DNA from: Pseudomonas koreensis
Lineage (GTDB): Bacteria > Pseudomonadota > Gammaproteobacteria > Pseudomonadales > Pseudomonadaceae
Length of the DNA stretch: 64,000 nt
Assembly (NCBI RefSeq): GCF_025447595.1
Contig: NZ_JAOEJU010000018.1
Span: 62,001-126,000 of the forward strand
Direction of reading: 5' to 3'
Shown here: positions 54,913 to 63,180 of the stretch, piece by piece
How the letters are laid out: each line of letters opens with the position of its first letter
Numbering within the stretch: the stretch's first letter is position 1
The notes under the pieces: model-generated
The model's database searches: none
Told to the model about the DNA's origin: nothing
The model's input: only the letters and a program-made list of their open reading frames with translations
Program-made: the position numbers and the translations under genes

Positions 54913-54931
54913 TGTTGGTTACCCGTGATGT

Positions 54932-55672
54932 TCAACCGGCGGTACTCAGGTTCTTTTTGCTTTCGCCTTCGACCAGGATGAAGCGATACTCGCGCCCGGC
55001 CTTCTTCTCGAACTCAAAGGTCTTACCGGCAAGGATGTGGTGTTTGGTGGTCGGCTCGCATTCGGCTTCGCTGGCTTTCGAGCAACTCTTGAATTCGTCG
55101 ATCACCACCACGGTGTTACCGTTGTTGCGCACTTTGTAAGTACCTGCCGAATCATCGATCACACTGTCGAAACGCGCATCGTCGGGTCGCACGAAGAAAA
55201 TCGTGCCGAAGCCGGCCATGACGTTGACCCCGGCCGTCAGGGTCTTTCGGTACTCCTCGCGCTCTTCGCCGGAGACCGCGAATTCGTCTTCCTTCTCGGG
55301 AACCACCGGAACAAAACGCACACGGAAGTAACGCTCTTTGTCGCGCGCCCCCATGAACAGCAAACGGGTGCCCTGCATGCCTTGCGCGGGAATGATCAAA
55401 CGGGCGGGGCTGGCCATGAGGCCGTCACGGGCGCTGGCATCGGCTTGTACCTTGACCGGTACTTCGGTGGACGTGCCATCGGCGTTATAGAGGATTTCCA
55501 GCACATTGATTTTCACGAACGCCGTGCTGTCCCCGCTGTTGTACACCCGTTTCAAATAGGTACTTTTATCACCGGCCAAATAGTCATATACAACTCCGAT
55601 ATTGATATTCGGACCCGCCTGAGCGCACAGGCTGAACAGATACAGGCCTACCAGAACAATTACTCGCTTCAT
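54932..55672 (-). CDS. Alpha-type fimbrial periplasmic chaperone
   Basis: This 246-residue protein has a signal peptide (VLVGLYLFSLCAQA-GPN) and a PapD-like two-domain chaperone layout as in CooB/CblB: FVKINVLEI, ARLIIPAQGMQGTRLLFMG and RYFRVRFVPVVP in the first domain, then VRNNGNTVVVIDEFKSC in the second. The start at 55672 is chosen over an upstream GTG because GAGAGG lies eight bases before it. It would carry both subunit types and both adhesins to the usher. Confidence 0.85.
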   Translation of the reverse strand: MKRVIVLVGLYLFSLCAQAGPNINIGVVYDYLAGDKSTYLKRVYNSGDSTAFVKINVLEILYNADGTSTEVPVKVQADASARDGLMASPARLIIPAQGMQGTRLLFMGARDKERYFRVRFVPVVPEKEDEFAVSGEEREEYRKTLTAGVNVMAGFGTIFFVRPDDARFDSVIDDSAGTYKVRNNGNTVVVIDEFKSCSKASEAECEPTTKHHILAGKTFEFEKKAGREYRFILVEGESKKNLSTAG

Positions 55673-55698
55673 GCGCACAACCTCTCAATAAAGACCCA

Positions 55699-56934
55699 TC
55701 ACTGCTGGGGTGATATTTCCGAATCAAAAACGACAACAATCGTGCCGGAGTACTTGTTCCCCCTGCCCGAGGTCAAAATGGTTTCGGTCCACTCTCTGGG
55801 AACTTCGAAATGCAGCGTTCCCTGCTGGCGGTCGATGTACTTGCCAGGCTGGAAGGTCACGGCGTTCAACTCTCCCGGTAAAAGCTCCTTGAGCCTTACC
55901 GGGTTACCGCTGGCATCAGTCAATCCGCCAGGCAGGCTTACCTTGACTTGAAGGAGTGCAGCGGCGTTGTTGGCCTCATTGAACAGATAGCAATAGTTCG
56001 GGTTGTCCCGCGCGCATTCCAGATGCACCTTGAAGCGGGAGCTGGCGGATATATGGAACGTCTGGTCGCGGTAAAGTCGAGCGGGAGTCTTGCGGGTGTT
56101 CAACCAGGTTTGCCAGCCACCATCGGGTTCCAGCGCAATGCGATTGCCACCGGGCGGTAAATCGACTTTCAGGACGTGCTGCACATCCAGCACAAAATCC
56201 AGATTGAGAGCGGTGTCGTCCGAATCCATGAACGGCCCCATCGTGAAGTCGGCGCTACCCCGACCGAGACTGTAGGTCAATGAACCGGTGTACAGCCCGG
56301 ACGACATGCTCAAGGGGTTCGGCGTTCGCAGCTCATAGGCAATGTCGAGATGCTCGAACAACATGTGCCCTACATCGAACGCAGCGGTTTTGTTGCAACT
56401 CCCTTGTTCGGGCGTTTTCCAGAAGAACTGATAGCTGCTGATACCGTAGTACCCAACGCCGCTGTACAGACATGGAGGGGGTGCATAAACCCAGGAACTG
56501 CCGGTCCAGAGTTTGCGGTGTGCCTCCAGGACGTTGGACTCGCCGGTCAGTTCGGTGACCGGTTTACTCAGTTGAAATCTCGACCCTATTCCACTGATCC
56601 GCACTTCTACCGTACTCGTCTCCAGCGTCTCCTGGTTGGTGACTGTCAAACGTCGCCAGTCAGCAGGTACCTTCACCCAAACGCCGTTATCCGAGAAAAG
56701 CGGAGTGACCGTACTGAAACGAATCGGTACTTGAATACTGAACATTCTGTTGTCTTCGCATTCACTCGGAAAAATCGCGCAATACCCGCTGTTCGGCGTT
56801 TTATTGATGAATTCGTTTTTGTTCGGTTGCGACGGATCCGGCTGGAACAATGCCCTGATCTCCTGATTCGCCGCCTGCGCCGATGACAGGCTCAACACCA
56901 TCAGAAAAACGGGCCAACAGGATGTTTTCTTCAT
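55699..56934 (-). CDS. Alpha-fimbrial tip adhesin/initiator (CblD/CooD-like), first copy
   Basis: This 411-residue protein has a signal peptide (MVLSLSSAQA-ANQEI) and aligns along its length with the product of 53113-54357: EIRALFQPDPSQPNKNEFINKTPNSGYCA, FVLDVQHVLKVDLPPGGNRIAL, RLYRDQTFHISAS and GTLHFEVPREW. These are features of the CFA/I-class minor pilin that caps the fibre. It lies three bases after the usher stop and 26 bases before the chaperone, so it is within the core operon. Adhesive target is unknown. Confidence 0.84.
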   Translation of the reverse strand: MKKTSCWPVFLMVLSLSSAQAANQEIRALFQPDPSQPNKNEFINKTPNSGYCAIFPSECEDNRMFSIQVPIRFSTVTPLFSDNGVWVKVPADWRRLTVTNQETLETSTVEVRISGIGSRFQLSKPVTELTGESNVLEAHRKLWTGSSWVYAPPPCLYSGVGYYGISSYQFFWKTPEQGSCNKTAAFDVGHMLFEHLDIAYELRTPNPLSMSSGLYTGSLTYSLGRGSADFTMGPFMDSDDTALNLDFVLDVQHVLKVDLPPGGNRIALEPDGGWQTWLNTRKTPARLYRDQTFHISASSRFKVHLECARDNPNYCYLFNEANNAAALLQVKVSLPGGLTDASGNPVRLKELLPGELNAVTFQPGKYIDRQQGTLHFEVPREWTETILTSGRGNKYSGTIVVVFDSEISPQQ

Positions 56935-56937
56935 CGT

Positions 56938-59460
56938 TCAACCCGCCTTCTGATCAGTGAACGTCGCATCGGCGAGGGTGTCTGGACTGCACCGCAAATC
57001 GCCGATCATCAACACATTGTTTTCCACCCGCCCTTGCTGAGGATCGAGGCGGAACTGGCACAGCAATTGATCGGCAAATCGCACTTCAAGCGTCGGCGAG
57101 CCGGCATTCATTTCCATGGAGAAGAACCCGTCGACCTCGCTTACGCCACGGCTGGCGTGGTTGATCACATGGTGGCCCTTGAGCGGCCGCCCCTGCGGAT
57201 CGAGCAAACGTCCCAGCACCGTGAAGGTTTTCATCACCCGTACCTTGCGGTACTGCACACCGCCCTTGTTCAAGTGATAACGGGTGCGCGCCGGCTCGAT
57301 GGTCGCCGCCGGTACATGGTTGCCGACGAAGTCAAAACTCACCGAACTGTTCTTGTAGGCCGTGATCGGAATGAAATTGCGCCCTGGTCTCAACGCAGCG
57401 CTGCCGCCGCTCAAGTCATCGGCGCGCAGGGCGATGCCGTCGACGTCGGATTCGACATCCACGATCATTCCCGCACCCCGCCCCTGAGGCTGGCTGGTCA
57501 TGACGATTGCCTGCCCACCGATGGCCACGGTGCTGTCCAGGTTCAAGCCACCCGTGTAATTGCCGTTGTAGGAAGAGCGCTGGACGAAGCCATCGCCATT
57601 GACGGTGTCGGTGCTGAAGTTGGCCTGACCGTTCAAGCCGATCCCGTAGGTGTCGGTGAGTACCGTGGCCATCACGCTTTGCAGCGCGTGATCATCGAAG
57701 TTCTTTCGATAACCGAGCGAGCCGTTGTTGTCACGACTCCCGTCGCGGGCAGTGCGCGTGCCGATACTGCCGGAAATCTGCTGGCCAGGGCCGCCCAACG
57801 CGACATTGAGGCTCAGATCCACACCCCGGCTGCGTGCGTCGCCGCTGCTGTAGCTGCCGGGCCGGTCAAACAGTGACAGTCGCCAGTTGGAGTCGCTGCC
57901 AAACATCGTGGTGCGCTGGGTCCAGCCCAGATCGACACTGACGCCCTCAACGTTGCCCTCGCTGTGGGATACCCGTGCGTTGAGCGAGTTGTTGCGGCTG
58001 ACTCGATGATTCAGCGCCAGCGAAGAGTTGCTGGTCTGGCCGGTGAACACGTTGCGCTGACGGATCCGGGTGCCGTCCGGCAGGGTGTCGTAAATGTCGG
58101 TGGTGTCCAGCCAACTGCGGTTGTGACTGACCACCAGACTGCCGGCACCGTAGTTATAAAGGCCTTGCAGATCGAGGCCGGTGCCGTGGTCTTCGGTTTG
58201 ATAAGCGTTGGCGAACAGGCTGACGGTATTGGCCAGCGTCCAGTCGATGGACGTGCCGTATTGCAGTTTCTCGCGAACCTGACGTGCCGACAGCCCGAGA
58301 ATCACTCGCGGATGTAATAAATAATTGAGCGACGCACCGGCCGTGGCGTCGCCGCTGGCCTGCTTGTCCCAGTTGCTCAGCAGTTTGGTTTCCTGACCGG
58401 CAAACAGGTTATAGCGCCAGCGTTCGTCGGCGTTGCGCCAGTTGTTCGGCTTGTAGACCAGCTCCTGAGTGGTCGAGGTGATCTGGCCATCCTCGATCAA
58501 GCGCACTTCCACCTCATAGATACCGCCGGGCAACGGTCGAGTGTCGAGGGTCTGCAAACCGGCGGGGACAGACTGGGTGTTGATCAGCAAACCGTCGCGG
58601 AAAATCTCCACGGATGCCTGACGGTTGGCAGTGACATAAATCGGATAGACGCTTGGATTCTGCAAATCGATGGCCAGGCTGTCGGAACTGCCGTACATCA
58701 ACCCCACCGTCGTATCCGGGCTGTTGCCGAACGAACGCGGCTGACGCGTAAGGCCTTCGGACGTCGGGGTGAAGTAGCCCATGCGCAGGAAACTGCCTTG
58801 CAATTCTCGTTGGGCATGCAACTCGTACACAGCGTGATAGAGCTGGTCATCTGGCCCGCCAAGACGAGCCAATTGCATATTGAAGGTCTGCGTCCAGTTG
58901 CCCAGACTGCCATTGGCCTCCAGGCCGAAACGGCCCCCGGGATCCTGTTCCTGACCGCCATTGAGGTTGAGCTGGTTACGCACGATCAGACCGGTGCTGC
59001 CGTCCTGAGGTTGCTCGTAGTAGCGCGGCGTTTCGTGATCGCGCTCGGCATTCTCGGTGACAATCGACACCAGCGAGTTTTCCAGGTTGTAGTGCACCGC
59101 GAGCATTTGCTCCGGGCATTGACCACTGCAACTTCCCAGCGCCACGCCGGGCTTGAGATAGCCCGCCCATTTCTCACGTTCGGCGGCGCCGAAACGGTTT
59201 TCGCCGGTATCGGTAAATTCGAGCAGGGTGATGCGATCATCGCGGGTCAGCACGATCATCGCCTCACCCAACGCTTGCTGGTCGAGTTCCACCCGAACAG
59301 CCAGGGGCACGTCGAAAAAGTGCTCTTCGAAGTCTTTTGGCAAACCTTTGGCCTGCGCCAGCAAGCTGCGTGGCGTCGTACCGGCAGACTCTGCGGCCGC
59401 AGCCGCACCGGCACAAAACAACAACGCAAGGGCAGTCGCGATGGAAGTCATCGGGAACAT
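56938..59460 (-). CDS. Alpha-type fimbrial outer membrane usher
   Basis: This 840-residue protein begins with a signal peptide (ATALALLFCAGAAAAAES) and continues as a beta-barrel usher of the CS1/CFA-I (CooC/CblC) class, shorter at the N-terminus than classical FimD ushers. The plug-like region (PIYVTANRQASVEIFRDGLLINTQSVPAGLQTLDTRPLPGGIYEVEV) and the C-terminal domain (FTVLGRLLDPQGRPLKGHHVI, LCQFRLDPQQGRVENNVL) are visible. A TTG at 59508 could extend it by 16 residues; ATG at 59460 gives a normal signal peptide. It should translocate and assemble all fimbrial subunits. Confidence 0.87.
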   Translation of the reverse strand: MFPMTSIATALALLFCAGAAAAAESAGTTPRSLLAQAKGLPKDFEEHFFDVPLAVRVELDQQALGEAMIVLTRDDRITLLEFTDTGENRFGAAEREKWAGYLKPGVALGSCSGQCPEQMLAVHYNLENSLVSIVTENAERDHETPRYYEQPQDGSTGLIVRNQLNLNGGQEQDPGGRFGLEANGSLGNWTQTFNMQLARLGGPDDQLYHAVYELHAQRELQGSFLRMGYFTPTSEGLTRQPRSFGNSPDTTVGLMYGSSDSLAIDLQNPSVYPIYVTANRQASVEIFRDGLLINTQSVPAGLQTLDTRPLPGGIYEVEVRLIEDGQITSTTQELVYKPNNWRNADERWRYNLFAGQETKLLSNWDKQASGDATAGASLNYLLHPRVILGLSARQVREKLQYGTSIDWTLANTVSLFANAYQTEDHGTGLDLQGLYNYGAGSLVVSHNRSWLDTTDIYDTLPDGTRIRQRNVFTGQTSNSSLALNHRVSRNNSLNARVSHSEGNVEGVSVDLGWTQRTTMFGSDSNWRLSLFDRPGSYSSGDARSRGVDLSLNVALGGPGQQISGSIGTRTARDGSRDNNGSLGYRKNFDDHALQSVMATVLTDTYGIGLNGQANFSTDTVNGDGFVQRSSYNGNYTGGLNLDSTVAIGGQAIVMTSQPQGRGAGMIVDVESDVDGIALRADDLSGGSAALRPGRNFIPITAYKNSSVSFDFVGNHVPAATIEPARTRYHLNKGGVQYRKVRVMKTFTVLGRLLDPQGRPLKGHHVINHASRGVSEVDGFFSMEMNAGSPTLEVRFADQLLCQFRLDPQQGRVENNVLMIGDLRCSPDTLADATFTDQKAG

Positions 59461-59542
59461 GTAAGCGGACTCTGAGTGCGAACGGAAAAAGTCCGGCCGA
59501 CTGAGCAATTCGCCAGCCTGCCGGGCTTTGTTACATCACGGG

Positions 59543-60040
59543 TTAGCGCGTGCTGCCGCCGGCCGGAGTGACCGCGTCGAACATCATGGTGACCGCACCG
59601 GTGTAATCGCCCGGTGTGAAGTTGGTGCCTTTGGCAGTGATTCGCAGCGGGGCACGGTAGTTCACGTCGGACTCGGCTTCACCGACAACCATTTGCGGGG
59701 TCTGGGTCAGCACGACGTTGTTGAACCGTACTTCCAGATCAATGGCGCTCGCACCACCCACCAGTTTCGGTACGCCTTCCAGAGAACCGTGAACCGAACC
59801 GTTGTTGTTGCGGACATCGAAGTAGCCTTCTACCGGCTTCATGTTGCCGGTGACCGGGCTGAAACTCATGTCCTGATCCTTGTTGACCAGATCCGGATCA
59901 GTCGGCACCACATAGAAGCCGTTGGTCGGCACATGGGCCACCAGGCTGATGGAGTGGCGGGCCTCACCGGCAGCGAAGACCACGGAAGAACTCAGAGCCA
60001 GAACGGCCAGTGGAGCAGCGAAAGCCATTTTCTTGAACAT
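59543..60040 (-). CDS. CS1-type fimbrial major subunit, first copy
   Basis: This 165-residue pilin has a signal peptide (PLAVLALSSSVVFA-AGEAR) and the CS1 family layout (FYVVPTDPDLVNK, GYFDVRNNNGSVHGSLEGVPKL, LEVRFNNVVL, GDYTGAVTMMFDAVTP). As the first gene of the operon, directly behind a long leader, it is likely the main shaft subunit and the best expressed. An 82-base gap before the usher may help tune relative expression. Paralogous to 54409-54912. Confidence 0.87.
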   Translation of the reverse strand: MFKKMAFAAPLAVLALSSSVVFAAGEARHSISLVAHVPTNGFYVVPTDPDLVNKDQDMSFSPVTGNMKPVEGYFDVRNNNGSVHGSLEGVPKLVGGASAIDLEVRFNNVVLTQTPQMVVGEAESDVNYRAPLRITAKGTNFTPGDYTGAVTMMFDAVTPAGGSTR

Positions 60041-60163
60041 CGGTCAGTACCTGTTTTCTTTTTAAGGAATCGGAGCATTGAAGTTCATGTCACACCGGTC
60101 GATAAGTACCGAAACATGGAAGTTCAACGCCGGGGCATGATCGACGCTTGTCTCAAGAATGTA

Positions 60164-60179
60164 AGCAGGCAACTTCCCA
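60164..60179 (-). promoter_or_regulatory. Weak candidate sigma-54 promoter for the fimbrial operon
   Basis: On the minus strand TGGGAAG-TTGC-CTGCT matches TGGCACGN4TTGCW at 9 of 12 defined positions with correct GG-N10-GC spacing. It is 124 bases upstream of the first subunit gene. No activator site was identified. Confidence 0.3.
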
Positions 60180-60486
60180 CGAGCTTGTAGTTCAACAACC
60201 TCGCGACACGAAAGAAAAAACATCAAAAAATAAAAATATATAAAAGTAGCTGTAAGGCATTACCTACCTACAGTTATTTATAAAAAACGTTACAGCAGTT
60301 TCGACAATACCAGTCAGCACTTTCTAATCTTTTTAGAATATAAGCTCAAGCATTAATAGAGTGATAGCTTTAACTTTCCGGTTATTCCTGTCTCGATCAA
60401 CAAGGCATGGCGGTCCTCCGTCAGCGCGCCTTTATCACCGTTGACCACTCGTCAGCTCTGCGGCAAAAAGCCCTTGCCCAGCCGTA

Positions 60487-60513
60487 AAGATATATCTTAA
60501 GTTGTATCTAAAC
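60487..60513. promoter_or_regulatory. Candidate PadR operator
   Basis: AGATATATCT (60488-60497) is a perfect palindrome followed after a TTAAG linker by a second TGTATCT half. Arrays of this ATATCT kind precede yqjI-type PadR genes. It sits 36 bases before the PadR start, consistent with autoregulation. Confidence 0.55.
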
Positions 60514-60532
60514 ACGACGAGAGAAGACTGAA

Positions 60533-61108
60533 ATGAGAGACCATCATTCCCCCCACCGCGACCACGGCGACAGCCGTGACGGCTTCGAAAAGCGCCACGG
60601 CCGCGAACGCGGCGGTCGCGGCCCGCGGGTTTTCGCCCCGGGCGATCTGAAATTGCTGTTGCTGGCGCTGATCGCCGAGCAGCCATGCCACGGCTATGAC
60701 CTGATCCGCCAGATCGAAACCATGTTCGACGGCGCCTACAGCCCCAGCCCCGGCGTGATCTACCCGACCCTGACGTTCCTCGAAGAGAGCGAAATGATCA
60801 CCGGCGATGCCGAGGGCGGCAAAAAGCGTTACGCAGTGACCGATGCCGGCCGCCAATCCCTCAGCGAACAAGCGGTGGCACTCGACGGCGTGCGAATGCG
60901 CATAGACGTCAGCAAACGCTCGTTGCGCGGCCACGACCGGCCGCCGGAAATCCATGAAGCCGTGCACAACCTGCGTCATGCGTTGCAAATGCACCACGGC
61001 CGCTGGAGCCCGGAAGAAATCCTGCGGGTGCGCGACCTGCTCAACGACACCGCCAAAGCCATCGTCGACGGCCCCGCCGTTCAATCTGCCCCGGAGAAAG
61101 CCGAATGA
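60533..61108 (+). CDS. PadR-family regulator, YqjI-like
   Basis: This 191-residue regulator starts with a His/Asp/Arg-rich tail of about 32 residues (HHSPHRDHGDSRDGFEKRHGRE), a possible metal-binding element as in nickel-responsive YqjI of E. coli. The PadR winged helix follows (LKLLLLALIAEQPCHGYDLIRQIE, SPGVIYPTLTFLEESEMI, KKRYAVTDAGR), with a C-terminal helical dimerisation domain. It overlaps the siderophore-interacting reductase gene by four bases, the same pairing as YqjI-YqjH. It probably represses its own operon and releases under excess metal. Confidence 0.85.
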   Translation: MRDHHSPHRDHGDSRDGFEKRHGRERGGRGPRVFAPGDLKLLLLALIAEQPCHGYDLIRQIETMFDGAYSPSPGVIYPTLTFLEESEMITGDAEGGKKRYAVTDAGRQSLSEQAVALDGVRMRIDVSKRSLRGHDRPPEIHEAVHNLRHALQMHHGRWSPEEILRVRDLLNDTAKAIVDGPAVQSAPEKAE

Positions 61109-61890
61109 CTGAAGTCCAGACCCAAGGCATCCACCGTGTGATGCACGAAATCAAACGCCGCCGACTGGAAGTGTTGCGGGTGGTCGACCTGACCCCGCGC
61201 ATGCGCCGCATCACCCTCGGCGGGCCGGAACTGGCCGGGTTCATCAGCCTCGGCACCGACGATCACGTCAAACTGCTGTTCCCGCAGAACGCCGAACAGG
61301 CCGCCGCACTGGAAACCCTGGTGCTCGGCGGCGGCAAGAGCGACGTTCCGATGCCGGAAATGCGCGACTACACCCCGCGCCGTTATGACCTCGACAAGCT
61401 TGAGCTGGACATCGATTTCGTCCTGCACGGCGACGGCCCTGCCTCGACCTGGGCCGAACAGGCCAAACCGGGGCAGTTCCTGCACATCGGCGGCCCGCGC
61501 GGTTCGATGATCGTGCCGGACATCTTCGACAGCTACCTGCTGATCGGCGACGAAACCGCCCTGCCCGCCATCGCCCGTCGCCTCGAAGGCCTGGCGGCCA
61601 ATCGCAAGGCGCTCGTGGTGATCGAAGTGGAAAACGGCAAGGAGCAGCAAACCCTGGAAAGCGCGGCGCAGGTCAACGTGATCTGGGTTTTGCGCGAAGG
61701 TGGCAAGGACAACCTGCTGACGACCGTCAAACAATTGCAGGTGCCCAAGGGCAATCTGTATGCGTGGGTGGCGACGGAAACGAAAGTCTCGCGGCAGATC
61801 CGCCGGGTGCTGCTCGATGAGCACGGGCTGGATGAGCAGTTCGTCAAAGCCGTCGGTTACTGGCGCGCCGAGGGCTCCGAAGAAGAGTGA
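61105..61890 (+). CDS. Siderophore-interacting protein (ferric-siderophore reductase, YqjH-like)
   Basis: This 261-residue cytoplasmic flavoprotein reduces Fe(III)-siderophores so that iron is released. The FAD-binding domain has RDYTPRRYD and HIGGPRGS, and the NAD(P)-binding part has LLIGDETALPAIARRLEGL, EVENGKEQQ and LYAWVATETKVSRQIRRVLLDEHG. It is coupled to the PadR regulator with a four-base overlap. Control by metal-sensing PadR ties nickel or iron status to iron release. A REPIN follows the stop. Confidence 0.92.
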   Translation: MTEVQTQGIHRVMHEIKRRRLEVLRVVDLTPRMRRITLGGPELAGFISLGTDDHVKLLFPQNAEQAAALETLVLGGGKSDVPMPEMRDYTPRRYDLDKLELDIDFVLHGDGPASTWAEQAKPGQFLHIGGPRGSMIVPDIFDSYLLIGDETALPAIARRLEGLAANRKALVVIEVENGKEQQTLESAAQVNVIWVLREGGKDNLLTTVKQLQVPKGNLYAWVATETKVSRQIRRVLLDEHGLDEQFVKAVGYWRAEGSEEE

Positions 61891-61899
61891 TATCCCCAC

Positions 61900-62003
61900 T
61901 GTGGGAGCGAGCCTGCTCGCGAATGCGGAGTGTCAGTTGACGAATATTTTGACTGGCACACTGCATTCGCCGGAACGCCGCCCGGAGCAGGCTCGCTCCC
62001 ACA
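61900..62003. repeat. REPIN, partly degenerate
   Basis: The left arm TGTGGGAGCGAGCCTGCTCG is intact with one base difference from the usual form; the right arm GGAGCAGGCTCGCTCCCACA carries the compensating change but loses its outer part. The matched changes keep the stem paired. Confidence 0.85.
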
Positions 62004-62009
62004 GAGGCC

Positions 62010-62648
62010 TTAACTTCGTGCGGATTGCCAGCGGTCGATGCCAATCACCAGCAACGCAATCAGTACAAACCCCAGCAGAATCCCCCCGGCATTGACGAAC
62101 ACCTGTGGATAACCCAGCAGCGCCACGTCAATGAACGGATAGGCGTAAGCCCCCAACAAATGCCCGCGCAACAGCGCATAAGCGAAGTACACCAGCGGAT
62201 AGATCAGCCACAGCGGCAGGTGCTTCAGACGCAAAGTGCCCTTCGGCACACACAACCACCAATAAGCCAGAAACAGCACCGGCATCACGTCGTGGAGCAA
62301 TTCGTCCGCGATAAATTGCCAGCCCTGCGGGTGCCACAGATGTCGCAGCAGAATGCTGTAGGCCAGGCCGACCACGGCAATGCTCACGGCAATCCCGCTG
62401 CTGACCCAGGGTTGCAGAAACCAGCGGCGCGCGGCGGATTCGCGATCGGTCACCGCGCAGGTCAGCACCACCGCCACCAGGGTGTTGGTGATCACGGTGA
62501 AGTAACTGAAGAAACTCACCAGCCCGCCCAGCAGACTGGCGCCGACGCTCAGGCGCGCAAAGAAAATCAGGTACAGCTGAATTCCCAGCCCGGCCCAGCC
62601 CAGCACCGCAGCCGAAGTAATCAGGCGTCGCCGCAGCACGGCGTTCAT
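62010..62648 (-). CDS. Pr6Pr family membrane protein
   Basis: This 212-residue protein has six membrane spans and the Pr6Pr pattern, with conserved FFSYFTVITNTLVAV near span two, HDVMPVLFLAYW in span four and WLIYPLVYFAYALLRG, YPFIDVALLGYPQVFVN after it. The family is of unknown function. It is preceded with one base between by the VF530-type gene on the same strand, so the two are probably co-translated. Nothing in the context suggests a substrate. Confidence 0.82.
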   Translation of the reverse strand: MNAVLRRRLITSAAVLGWAGLGIQLYLIFFARLSVGASLLGGLVSFFSYFTVITNTLVAVVLTCAVTDRESAARRWFLQPWVSSGIAVSIAVVGLAYSILLRHLWHPQGWQFIADELLHDVMPVLFLAYWWLCVPKGTLRLKHLPLWLIYPLVYFAYALLRGHLLGAYAYPFIDVALLGYPQVFVNAGGILLGFVLIALLVIGIDRWQSARS

Positions 62649-62649
62649 T

Positions 62650-62880
62650 TCAGAGCGGACGCTTGGTGCGCATCAGTTTCACGTACAGACGCTCGACCTT
62701 TTCCCGCGCCCATGGCGTCTTGCGCAAAAAGGTCAGGCTCGACTTGATGGTCGGATCGCTCTTGAAGCAACGGATGTCGATGCGCTCGGCCAGGCCCGAC
62801 CATTCGTAGTGGGTCACCAGTGCGTTGAGGATCTGTTCGAGGGTCACGCCGTGCAGCGGATCGGGGTTGTGGTCGTTCAT
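62650..62880 (-). CDS. VF530 family DNA-binding-like protein (DUF2132)
   Basis: This 76-residue protein matches the VF530/DUF2132 family with LHGVTLEQILNALVTHYEWSGLAERIDIRCFKSDPTIKSSLTFLRKTPWAREKVE. The family adopts a small helical fold related to nucleic-acid-binding domains; function is unproven. Length equals family norm. It precedes the Pr6Pr gene with a one-base gap. No operon partner of known function is seen. Confidence 0.88.
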   Translation of the reverse strand: MNDHNPDPLHGVTLEQILNALVTHYEWSGLAERIDIRCFKSDPTIKSSLTFLRKTPWAREKVERLYVKLMRTKRPL

Positions 62881-63180
62881 GCCGGGCCTTTGGGCGAAGT
62901 GAAAATGCAGAAGCCGCGCACCTTAGCCGAGGGCATGGGCGGGTGGAAGGCCCTGGATTAAATGTAGGCCAACCGGAGAAGATCGCAGCCTGCGCCAACG
63001 CCCGCAATGCGCTGTATTGCCGCACTGTTACCGAATCCGAAAGGGTTCATGTCTGCAAAAGCACTTTGTGTTTTTGTAACAGGACATTATCCTGCCGCCC
63101 TTCTGCTGAATCGCTTCACTGCCTGCGTCAAATCGTAGCGGCCAGCTTATCCCCCAAAAAGATCAAGAAAGACCTATTCA
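62881..63180. other. Intergenic region upstream of the porin gene
   Basis: 300 bases with no gene, hairpin or operator that I can support. It should contain promoters for the divergent VF530 gene and the porin gene. Confidence 0.4.

Larger units (their letters stand above)
60041..60532. other. Intergenic region between divergent fimbrial and PadR operons
   Basis: About 490 bases, unusually AT-rich at 60200-60370. No gene seen. It should hold the fimbrial promoter on the minus strand and, at its right end, the PadR operator. High AT content would suit silencing by H-NS-like MvaT proteins, which is inference. Confidence 0.5.
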
